The notes under the pieces are model-generated. The model ran no database searches, had not been told where the DNA came from, and was given only the letters and a program-made list of their open reading frames with translations. A stretch of DNA of 64,000 nucleotides from Leptasterias polaris (taxonomy: Eukaryota > Echinodermata > Asteroidea > Forcipulatida > Asteriidae): contig JAZGTN010000052.1 of the NCBI GenBank assembly GCA_037783415.1, positions 558,001 through 622,000 of the forward strand, read 5' to 3'. Positions 9,782-21,700 of the stretch are shown here, piece by piece; the stretch's first letter is position 1, and every line of letters begins with the position of its first letter. The position numbers and the translations under genes are program-made.

Positions 9782-12700
9782 ATGGCGCTCACCATAAACG
9801 AAAAATGGATACGAGAAAGAGTGCATTTAAACCCTGAAAACCTCGGTAAGGATTAACAATTTGTGATAGATCAATAATGCATTGTATTAATGCGCATAAT
9901 TTTTAATTAATCAATTGGAATGATCGACTTGTACGCCGCACATTGATACGAAAAGTGTTCGGGTTTATGCGGGTCGGGCGCTTGCCTTTTTGCACTTGCG
10001 TTGCAGGTGGGCGGGTGTGGGCGGGGCGTCAAACGGGCAAAAGTCAACACACAGTCAATCGCTTTGCTCAATCTCTACTTCTTCTAAGTTCTAAGTTCTA
10101 GTATAAAATGGTCCAACTAAAATTCAAATTAGTGGCCACATACACATCATAAAGTACAGTCAGTGTACAGGCAGGTGAGGTAGTTTGTAAAAGTTTGCCT
10201 TTTTTGCTACGACCGTTGCTAGGGTGTTGCTATAAAGGACATCCTAGGCTTTGGTGGAATATTTAAAATCATATTATATTTATAGTGTTTTACAGTTCCT
10301 TACTCAACTTTTCATCTGTGCAAATCAAAAAGTTTTAAGTTCTAAATAAAAACTTTATGGCTAAATTTTACCCACAATGTCCAGTTGTCCACCTTTTTAG
10401 TCACTTACTTATGATGTTATATCGTAGGACGCCCTGTATTCAGGGCGTCCCTGAAATCGAGGCAAATCTTTTACCTCTCTGTGCTCGATGTAAACAGTCC
10501 CTAGATACAATTTTTGTGGTTTGACTTGCCAAGCAAAGAGTCTCCTCTCATTTGACCAAAACTTAGAAACATGTAAGGCTCCACTGGTTAGTTGCACTTG
10601 TAAATGCAAAAAGTTGTGGTATTTAGGCATTTCTGCAAGGTACAAAAATATGTCATACTGTCGGGACCATAAAAAAAAAATTCCCCACCGAAAAAGTTTC
10701 ATCAAACACTTTTTCAATTCACAATTCACGATGATCAAATCATGTGACTGAACATTCTGCTGAGCATTCTGGGAAAAAAAATACAGAGGCTTAAAGAAGC
10801 CACGTGCCTTATATCATTTTCTAAAAGTCTGGATAATTTTTTTTTTGTAACACACTATCATTTTTGTTATTAATATTAAAATTTAAACATCAGCTTTGTG
10901 ATTCGATTATCACTGTTTATTTATATGCTTTATTTTAAATGTTAAGAAACATAAAAAGACACAAAACTAAATAAAAATAAGATTTCAAAGCCAAAAATTA
11001 TTTACATTTTTTTTTTTTTTTAAGTTTTTGAAAAATACCATGGTTATTTTTAGAACTAGATAAAAAATATGTTGAATAAAATGAAGAAAACTGCTGGCTA
11101 TAGAGTCATACACTAAGTCTCACAGAACACTTGTAGTCACTGCAGATGTTTCTTCCACGTATGGCTTCACCCGGACACCATACTTTCTTGTTTGCATCGA
11201 AAACAGGTCAAACTCAAAACAAATGGGACGCTATTGAAGTCATCGAAGATCGGTGCGTGGTGTGAAAGTTTCAATGTCCATCACGTTTTAATATATGTTT
11301 GCATATTTCTTATAAACAAAGGAAGGTAATTAGGGCATCAGTTGATTATGGAATATTTATATATTTTTTCAATTCAAAGAAAAGGGCATACTACATCGAA
11401 AACCGGACAGGGGAGGATACATGCTTATTAAATTTTTATAATTGTGAGAAGGTAAAATTAAAAATGCTCTGGTGACTTGTTTTCGGGTAATTTTATAATC
11501 TGCAGTTGCATCACGGTTTAATTAAGTTCTTCATTTGGATGCCATTTTATTTTCAACCCTGATTGAATCCCCACCCCTCCCCCCCCCCCATATAGAGCTA
11601 GGACTTGCTCTCTATGGTTGACCAATCAATAACGATTTATGAGGTATTCATTGAAAGAATGTTTTTTCACCCTTTTACCTAGATGAAGTCCGATCTCTGG
11701 CCTTACCAGGAACTTACCATGAGAAGATCACGCATCTCGGCAGCTCCTTGCAGAATTTCTCTCGCCTGAAGCAATTGGACCTCTCAAGGAATGCCCTGCA
11801 GAGTCTAGATGGTCTTCAACATCTGGTCGTCCTGGAGAAACTCAACATGTATCCTTCTATAAGTTAGAATCAGGTTCAAATGCGACAATAGGCGAAGAGG
11901 CACAGCATAACCACGGCTGGAATTACCAGAGGCCTCTGTTGCCCCTGGTCTCGGCCTTGGGGCCCCTAACTTCAAGAGTTTCCCCATAGACTTAAAACTT
12001 GTCCTATGGAAATGCTTGTTGCAAAATAAAAATGGCATTGCTCCCTAATGCACGTATCAATTGTAGTTCGGCCCTGGGGGACCCGGGACTTTGGCAGAGG
12101 TAGCCAGGACATAGATGGGGGTGTGCAAAAACCGTGCCCCGCTAGCCGGGACAATAGCGGGCTCTTTGCCGAGGTTGTACAATTTGTTTCCCCGCCCTAC
12201 CGGGACAATAGCGGGGTCTTTGCTGAGGTTGTACAATTTGTTTCCCAGCCCTACCGGGAAAATAGCGGGGACTTTGCCAAGGTTGTACCGTTTGTTTCCC
12301 TGCCCTACCGGGACAATAGCGGATCGTGTGGTAGTTGTGACAAATGCCCTGCATGTCGGTCGGGCCGGGATCGTGCGGGGGTTGTTGTTATAAATGCCCC
12401 GCATGCCTGGGCCGGGATCGTGCGGGGATGTACAAAAACAAGTTCCCCGCCCGGCCGGGCAGTAGCGGGGCATGGCAGGGACTATGACGGCAAGTCATTT
12501 TTACATCCCCGGCCAAGAAGTCCCCGCTAGTCCCGGGTCCCCCAGGGCCGGGATTACAATTGATATGTGCATAAATAAGATAACATTCCAGGCGGTTAAC
12601 TATTAAAAGTTTTTATACCTGTGCTGTAGCTGACACACACTATTGAGCTGTATTCATCAAACTATGAAACAACTACATCACTCACACAACGATTAAACTC

Positions 12701-15700
12701 AATACAAATGGACCATATAACCTTTGTTTACAAAAAGAGTGACCTTGTACATTCCGTGGCCTGTCTGGAAGGCAAGATTCTACACTGGTCATATGGGAGA
12801 ATTTACATTTTGTGTCATAATTTTCATGTAAATTCAAGAGTTGTAAAGATAACAGCTGGACTAGTTTTGAGATGTGCAGGCCTGGAATTTCATCTTTGAG
12901 AGGACGATGCCTTTTTTATTTTAAAGACTGCTGGTTTAATCGTTGTAGTTTGTTTTATTCAGTGGCTCAAATGAAAGTTTATAACTTTAATATTCCTAGA
13001 GGAAATAACTGTCTAAAAAGTATCAAAATAATTTTTTCAACGATCAATTTTGCAACAAATTGGATGATAAATCTTCAACGACATCTAATATGCCTCACCG
13101 TCTAAAATATGCAAATGAGAGGGGATCAAGTTGGCTCAGTGGTTTCTTTCCCTGTCTTTCACCTCTCTGGCCCTGGGTTCGAATCTGACTTCAGACCAGA
13201 GCCTGAAGGGTTTGCAGTATTTACCTGATTGCATGGATTTTCTCTATTTAGGGCTTTCCTGCCACATTAAAAACTGAGCATTTCTTCTCTTTTGCTATTC
13301 ATCTTGTTATTGGCACTAATTGTGCTGTTGGATGAGTCATCAAATAAGTTGTTTTTGGAAAGTGAATTATTTCCAAAACTATCAGGGATATATCCTACAT
13401 CAGTTGTTCACATTCCTTAACCTCATACCCTTTTATCAGTTACTACAACAACATAGCAACGCTGAAGGACCTATACCAGCTGCGTCATAACACCAACCTA
13501 CAAGAGGTGGATCTCCGCCTGAATCCAGTCACTAAGAATGAACCTGATTACCGACTGTTTATGGTTCACATGCTGCCCAGTCTACGCAAGCTGGGTAAGT
13601 GTTTGCATAAGTCGGGGTTCTTCCTATGATTACAAAAAATACCTTGGGGGCATTCTGGACCCAAACTTGGGAAGTTTGGCCTAAGCACGCTGAATTGAAT
13701 GAAACAAGGGTCCTAGGAATGTTTTTCACTTGAAGAAGTCTTTGGAGTGCCACCATAGCTCAGGCTGTATACACCCCAGGGAGCTGAGAAAGATTACAGG
13801 AATGTTATTGGCCCAATATATTTTAATCGTGTCTCCATTTTAAGGCATGCACTCTCACGACACCAGCATGTTATAACAGTTTTGACCAATAGGTAGTTCC
13901 CAGTAGACGCCATCTTTACGGGCAAATTGCATTTTGGCTTGCAGGCGCGTCAAGCGCTCAAATTATTAACGCAGCCGCGTCGTTCACTAACCAATCATGC
14001 AATGAGTTTTGTGAAATGTGCGCGTGCTGCACGCCGTTTTCACGCGTAACGCATGACTGTGTGTTCCAAACTGCCCTTAAAGATGGCCGACTTACGTCAT
14101 ACTGCAACCTATCTATAGGTCGCTGTCACCGAGGCTATCTCAGTCAAGTTAGCCAAGTCTCTTGCTGCACACAGGTCACAGGATTGTAGTTTTCAATCTG
14201 GGCAGCACAACAAGTGCTTCATTGTCTGTGGTTCCCCCCCAGTCACAGTATGTAGTTTGACCATCAGGTAGGTAGGTATCCCCACTTCTTTATAAGTCCC
14301 TACAATGACCATATCCAGTGTGCAGTCGGTTCAGAGCTCCCCCAGGTCCTCCAATACTGGTCTGCACCAATTGACTAGGGCACTTAGTAAAGCGCATTGA
14401 CAGATTATTGCGAATTGTGCTATATTTATAAGAACTAGTTATTATTGCTTTTATAATTCTGAGAAATTCTAAGATAACAGATTTACCTGGTTTTGTTTTA
14501 CTCAAAAATTTTCCTATTAATAATAATAATAATAGACGATTCTTACGTATATCACCGTGAGGTCCCTATGCGCTTAGAAAAGAGAATGAAATAACTTGAA
14601 AAGGCAGAAAAGAATAAATTAACTGTGATAACATTGATTGAACAAATGTGTCTTAACCCGGGTTTTAAATAGATCAGTAGCTTCAGCCAGCTTGACATTG
14701 TTGGGTTAGTTACATCGTTTAATAAATGCATGTGATGTTTTGTCTCTTTTGTGGATGATTTCAATGTTGTTTACTATATTGCAGATGATCGTTCAGTTCG
14801 TGAGAGTGAGAGAAAAGCAGCCCTGATGCACTTCAACTCTGATCAGGTGAGCAACACAATTAACTTCAAAAGTCTTTATTCCTCCAACAAGTGTCAAATA
14901 ACTTTGAACATGTTCAAGACATTCCTCCAACCACTTCTTACTAAACCCGTGACATTGTTCTACGCAGGCATCCGACCTCACAGAGCACCTGCCCATGAAG
15001 GGACACGCTGAGTCAGCCAGGGTGACAAACCCCAGAGTAGAGATGGTGTCAAACTTACCCAGGAAGCCAACAGGTTAGTTTGAACTTTCTGCCTCCAAGA
15101 TGGTGGTTAACTGTTGTTGAACATTTTAAAAGCGAACATGTTCGATTGTGCACTAGCCAGAGCAAAAGCCTAGTTTAAAAAGAGACCATAAGTTTGGTAA
15201 CTAGGGTAGCATGGTAAAAAAAGAAAACCTTGATGCCATGATAGATGTCTGTTATAAAACAAAAAACACAATGTAACTGAAACGTGCATCATAAATGTAT
15301 ATTTGATTCAATGAAGTTCTTGACGAAGATGACTGTGACGTCTTGGACTTGATCGCAAGATCAGGAGGCGACCTCGAAAGACCGAGAGAAATAACAGGCT
15401 CCACGGCAACTGTTTCCAAGGTGACTGCTCACTCCCGTCAAGGTGAGCCTTTCTTTCATGTCACTAATCAGTTACTATCAAACAGCCACACAGCTGAAGT
15501 ATGGACACTCCGTCAAGCAGGTCACTGGGATGTGAACCACCCCGCAAGTCATGGACCAACCTGAACCATCTGAGATCAGGTACTGGCCGTACAATCAGGT
15601 AGCAGCCGTACCCAGAATTACCTTTGCAGTATTGATGCTGCTACTCCCGATCTCTGTGTGTGCAGAACCACCCAGACTATGAACCACATAATCCAGGAAT

Positions 15701-18700
15701 GTTAAATCTTCGGACCCCCAGACGATGATGACAATACTATTATCTGGCTCTCTTCAGACCTGCCTGTCTATATAATCTATGGTAACCACACGAACGAACG
15801 AATGAAACAGTTGTGTCTACAAATGCTCATTTACAAATTTATGAAAGAAGATGAACGATTCTAGTAATACCAGGCAAGGAAGACCAAGCTTACTTTAAAG
15901 TTCGTTTACCAGTCATTTTTTCATTGCCAAGAAATCGGTGAAATATATGAAAACACTAAAATAAATCACTTGTTTTGAATGCTTAAGCAGTTAACTCGCT
16001 TCTTGCATGTCATATTGATGTTGAATCAGCAATAGTCCTGGGAATTTGAAGTGAAAGTTTGGAAGGCCTTTTTACACTTGCAAAACTCCAGGGAAATAGC
16101 TATTCAATCCCAGGATAAAAACTACCCTTGCTTGGGATTAGAGTCAAGCAAGACAACCCTGGGGTTAACATGCTTGAGTGTTAATTTTTCTATGTGAATT
16201 TACTGCAAGTGTGAATCGAACACAAGGGGTGAAGATGGGGTTGAAATTTCCCATGAATTTCCTTGGGTTTCCTTCCCTGGTTATTGACTCTGTTGTGTGA
16301 AAAGGGCTTGACACTGATTCTCTGCTTCCAGATGAGCCAAGACAAATCTTACTGGATACTACTACAGAGCCTGTGAGCACCAAGTACCCCCCATCGCCGC
16401 CCCAGGCAGACAGCAGACCATGGAGGGGTAATACCTGGACGGCAGAGGAGGGGTCATCTTCCCAGAGAGGGGACAGGGCGCAGGGTACAGTGGAATCAGG
16501 TGAGTTCATAACGCCATCTTTCATGCCGCGCATATTCCTTAAGTGCCCTGTGTAGAGATTAATCATAACACAGCTGACAACTCTCCCTGATGCCGCAGAA
16601 AGTTCCCAGAAAATAAACCAATCTTTCCTTGTTCTGATGAACCCTTTCTTATCATGAAACCTATTATGTTGAATGTAATTCTAAATATCTCCCTAATTGT
16701 TGTACAAAAACTCCCTGAATGCAAGATGCAAATGGTGCCAGCTCTGATAATAGCACAATGTGACTTTTGAAACTTCTTTTTTGTGAAAACATATCACCAA
16801 AAATAGCCTTTATACGCCACTTGTGTTTAAAACTGAAAAAAATGTCATTCCTCACTATAAAGGCCCGCAGGATGCACACACAACCAAAACAGTCATGTTT
16901 GTCAAACCAGTAAATTGAGGACTTCTCTTTGTTCTCCCATTGTTTGGACTCGGTTTGCTTTTGCAACGTCTCCATTGGTTTTATACACAAAAGCAAAGTG
17001 AGGACGTCCTTGCTCTGTCAAAACACCCGGATCCCTTTTGTTAAGGTTCTTGATTTCAATGGGTACACTTGTTCACAGGGGTCTTTCTCTTGTGCGAAAT
17101 GCAGCGCTAATTACACAATCAAAATGCAATGTTTTTGAGCTGATGCAAAAGTTTGTGAATTTGTTTTGGTTTGATTTAAAAAAATATATATTAAAGGAAA
17201 AGAATTTATGTAGTTTGAAATTCACAACCGTTGCTAATGAGAAATTCACAATCATTGATGCTAATAAGAAATCATGGGAATTATAAAATCGTTTAAGCCC
17301 CTAGGCCAATGTGGAGTAGACTTTTAATTTAACCAAATTGGCTACAAAGAGAGACCTAAGATGCCTTGCTGTGACTTTGTTGTATCTGTTTCTCCCCCGT
17401 TGCTTAAAATAACATAAACCTAATCTTGCCTCGTTAACAGATAACAGAACTTTGACGCCTACTTTCTATTCATCCATACCTAACCCTAAAGATTACCCCA
17501 ACTCCACTTGTAGCCCGCCTACGCCCCCTACCCCTGATGATAACACCCCACGGCTTCTCCCTGGGGTACTAACACCTAATAGTAGCCCAGAGATCGGAAT
17601 GAGTCCAGTTATCCAGCTTTACCATAACATGTCTGCTCTGAAGACCACCGTTATTCAGTCGTATCTCGATGAGCATAATGCAAACACATCTCGGCTGAAA
17701 GCGCTAACAACTGAGCCGACTCCTGCGACAGCTATATGCAATCCTAATAAACTTACTACTCCTCGAAGGCCCTTTAGTACGAGGAGGAAAACAAATTATT
17801 CAGACATACAAGCTAGAGGGAGAATAGATGCCACCTCTAGGACTCTGTCTAGCAGGCCACTTAATCACAGCAACCTGTCTGGGGTGACTGCTGCTGTAGT
17901 CAGCCCAAACTCGGACTTGACAAAAAGGAGTCCTGGTCGGGCTGTAACACCACCAAGAGCATTGCATACCACATATATTGGGAAAATATCTCCCTCTAAC
18001 TGGCATCGTCCTGGTTACTCTAGTGACGGTTTAAACCAGAAACACTCCCAGAGTTTAGGTTCATCTCAGACAAGTGGGAACAGTGGGTTAGGTCTTGGTA
18101 GAAACTCTCCTAGAGGTACAGATCTTACTACAGATTCCTCTTTTTCTGAATCAGCATCTTACTTATGGGATTACGGCATCCCCCTTTATAACTCCCTCAA
18201 AACAAATACAGAGATAGTTCATGGGAGCAATATCAAATCTCTTTCATCGAGTTTCACGAAAAGTCCACAAAAGGACATCACAAGCCACCACCTCATCACA
18301 TCACCTTTAAAACTAGGATCCCCAACTCCATCTCCACAAGCTAACCCCCGGCATCATAACAGCATCATAAAAACAAACCCTGACCACCCATCTCACAAAC
18401 TCAAGTCCAAATCTGTCTCATTTCTGATCTCATCACCCGACCGAGACGACCCTCCACCCGACCTCAAGAGTCTCCCCTTCCCACTGGCACCGCATGTACG
18501 CGTGTCACTCAATAACCAACGATCCGTACTCCCAGATTTAAAACCTAACTCTGATTCCAAACGTGTGTGTGCTATAATCAAACCGACACCTGAACCCAAA
18601 GGTTCCCCAACCCAACCTGCAGGGAGCCAGCAATCGACCCACAAGGAGAGAGCGAGGGTGCAGTTCAGCGACGAGGCCCTTGGCCCATCGTCGATGGCGC

Positions 18701-21700
18701 AAGAGAACAGAGACGCTAACATGAAGTACATTGATGAGAGTCAGGCCTATACAACATATACATCCAAGGGTCATTTTACAGCCCGGCCAGGTAATAATAA
18801 TTACAAACAAAAACTTATAACATACACATATCCACCCTTAGAGTGCTCAAGGCGCCTACAAGAGTACAATACAAAATACCTGTAGAAAAACTTACAAATA
18901 CATATGCAAGGTAAAAAAAAAACTGTACATTTAATTCAGGCGTGCAACTTTTTGAGCTGATCAGCTGATTTCATCGTTTAGGGTTTCTCACCTGTGTCAT
19001 AAAAAAAAAGGAAAAAAAGTACCAAGTCCTGTTGTGCCTGTAAATTTTCTCTTCTTGCGGTGGTTAGGGGTGAAATATTCTCGCCAATACTCCAGTTAAT
19101 GGAGGCAGCCTTCCCCAAGGAAAAAAACACTCCTCTGTAAAGATGAGATTCCAGGATTTTTTACATCTATTTTGAAGAGAATTTTCGAAATTATTTTGTA
19201 ACTTTTTTGAATTAACATGTGAATTGGTGAGTAGATAACTTTGAAGAGAGAGTCAGATAATATTTAGCGATCTCTTCTGACAAATTTCAGATGCAAATCA
19301 TAACGGAGAGGAACAGACATCAGTCAGAGGTAGCCATCTTGATCAAGACACCCATCTCCATAGCAACAGGGCAACAGAACCACAAATACAGAGAGTAAGA
19401 CAACTTATTATTATTATTATTGTTATTGTTTTCTCCCCCTGGAAGACTTGTATTATGGGTATGACGGTTGTGTCAACGTTACATGAAGTAAACTTGTCAA
19501 GAAAACATGAAATAAACTTTCAGCACTGATTTTTCTCTAAATGATAGTTTCATCTGATACTTGTGTATACTCATTTTTAGTCATAGTTTTTCCCAAATTT
19601 GTCTCTGGTTCTAGTAAGGCATTTGCGAGTTAGATTTGAATAATGTCTGGTACACTGACTTGCTTAGTCACAAGTTACTGCTTAAATTTGAATTCCTCAG
19701 ACTATCGAGACAGTTGCTGTGTCAAATGGTTCAGGGCAAGCTTATGTATAGCAACCTCCAGATGAGCAAACCCTGGTACCATTGTGCCATACACAGTAAC
19801 TCCGAATTGTGTGCGGGTGTTTGTTGTCTCTTATGTAACTATGCAAACGCTTGCCCCGAATCATTTTAGGTAGCAACGGTCTCGATAGTCTGAGGAATTC
19901 CATTCAAGTGGTAACTTGTGACTAAGCAAGTCATTGTACCAGACATTATTCAAATCTAACTCACAAATGGCTTATTATTAGGACACTCTTTCGCAGTTGA
20001 ATAAACTGGAATTAATCTTTAAAAAATGTTTGTACCTACTTTTAATCTGATCTACTCCCTGTCGAATAAATTGACTAATACTCTGTGCGCAGGTCTACTT
20101 AACACCCAAAGCTGCTTTCACCAAAAGTTTGCCAATAAAAAAAAATTAAAAAAAGGTCACAAACTAAAAAACATGTCAAACATGCAATGATTTGTGAGTG
20201 CTCCCTGCTAATTGTTTGCAATGTGGGTTTTTTCTATGTCAAGCAGCTCTCTGAGATCGGGATAAGGTTGTTCGCCCCCCCTCCCCCCCCCCCCCCCCCC
20301 CAAAAAAAAACACAAAAATAAATAAAAAAAGAAAAAGAAAAATATTAAATTGAAAATAATATTTGCTTAACAATAACAGTCATAAGTGTATAAATAATTT
20401 TTCAAAGGTACCAGCTGTGCCGTCAGTTACTGCAGACAAACCTGCTGCACCATCGGGGGAGAAGGTGGACCTGAACTTATTTCTAGATAACTTCCTCTCT
20501 CTGGTTGACAGATATTGGAATGGCACAAAGTCACTCCACAGACATGGGAAATTCCAAAGTAGGTATTTAGGGTCGAATTGGAAATACAAAAGGTCACATG
20601 ATAATGTGTACACATGTTTTTTCCACCTTCGTTGGGGAAAATGATGACCCTATATGGGGTTTGAGGCATTGCGTAGTGAGGTATCAATGTATATTTAGTT
20701 AAAAGACCGATGAGTAGGACTCGCTCCGCAGAGTGAAGTGGTAGTCCCGGCCAATTTCCTACCTTCCGCCCAGGTAGCAGTTAATAAGCAGGACAGTTCT
20801 TTTCAGAACTAGTCTCCCTAATTCCGAAATCTACTCCGCTACAGTTGAGTATATAGCAAGACAAGTTCTCAAGAACAAATCTACACAGCAAAGTAGATAT
20901 ATACACATGGTGTTACCACAAACTGAATATACAACAATAGGGGCTGAGTTATTTAATTCTCTTAGTTACGTAGGAAAAAAACAAGATTTTCAAAGAGGCT
21001 TATCGATTATATGACCTTTGTTTGACCTTGGGGTGATTTCTCTTACAGCCCAAGCACATACATTACTGTCAACACTGATGAATGAAGCCACAGTCAGCGT
21101 ATCTCAGCCTCAGAGGCAAGACGTCTCAAGAGAGTCCGTAGCTGAGATTGCAAAGCTCAGACAAGCACTGCAGGATAGTCAAGATCAAGCGGTAAGTAAC
21201 GGACATCGTAACGCCTGTGCCCAATTTCACAAAGCTTCTAGCTAAGCAGAGAATATTGGTTAAACAAATCAATTTGCTAAGAAAAAATTTAAGGGGAACC
21301 AAGGGATTGCTTAATTATTGTTTACAAGATGGTTATAATTTCGCCCCACACCGCTGTATGACTGTAAACTCAATGCTTGCCAGGCACCTCTGGTGGGAAT
21401 CGAACCCATCACCCTTCCCAATCTAGAGCAGATGTCAAATAGTATCCGTCCTCAAATGAGGTCATTGCACACAAGAGGGTTAATATTTAGATCCATTTAT
21501 AAAAGCAAAACGTTGTCTTTAAAACTTTGTTTCTCAGGAGAATTTACATAATCAGCTGGATGCTGCACTGGCAGATAGAGAGCAGCTTCAGGCCAGTCTG
21601 GAGGCATTCCAGACAGAGAGGTTACCCAGTGATAGATCAGTCGATAGTCAGCAGACTGACAGGGGGGTCCGCTCAGGTATGTCAACAGCCATGATACGGA

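Noticed and set aside
12048..12530. Overlapping open frames on both strands through the GC-rich element
   Set aside because: Frames open in several registers on both strands reflect low stop-codon density in GC-rich repeated DNA; no recognisable protein.
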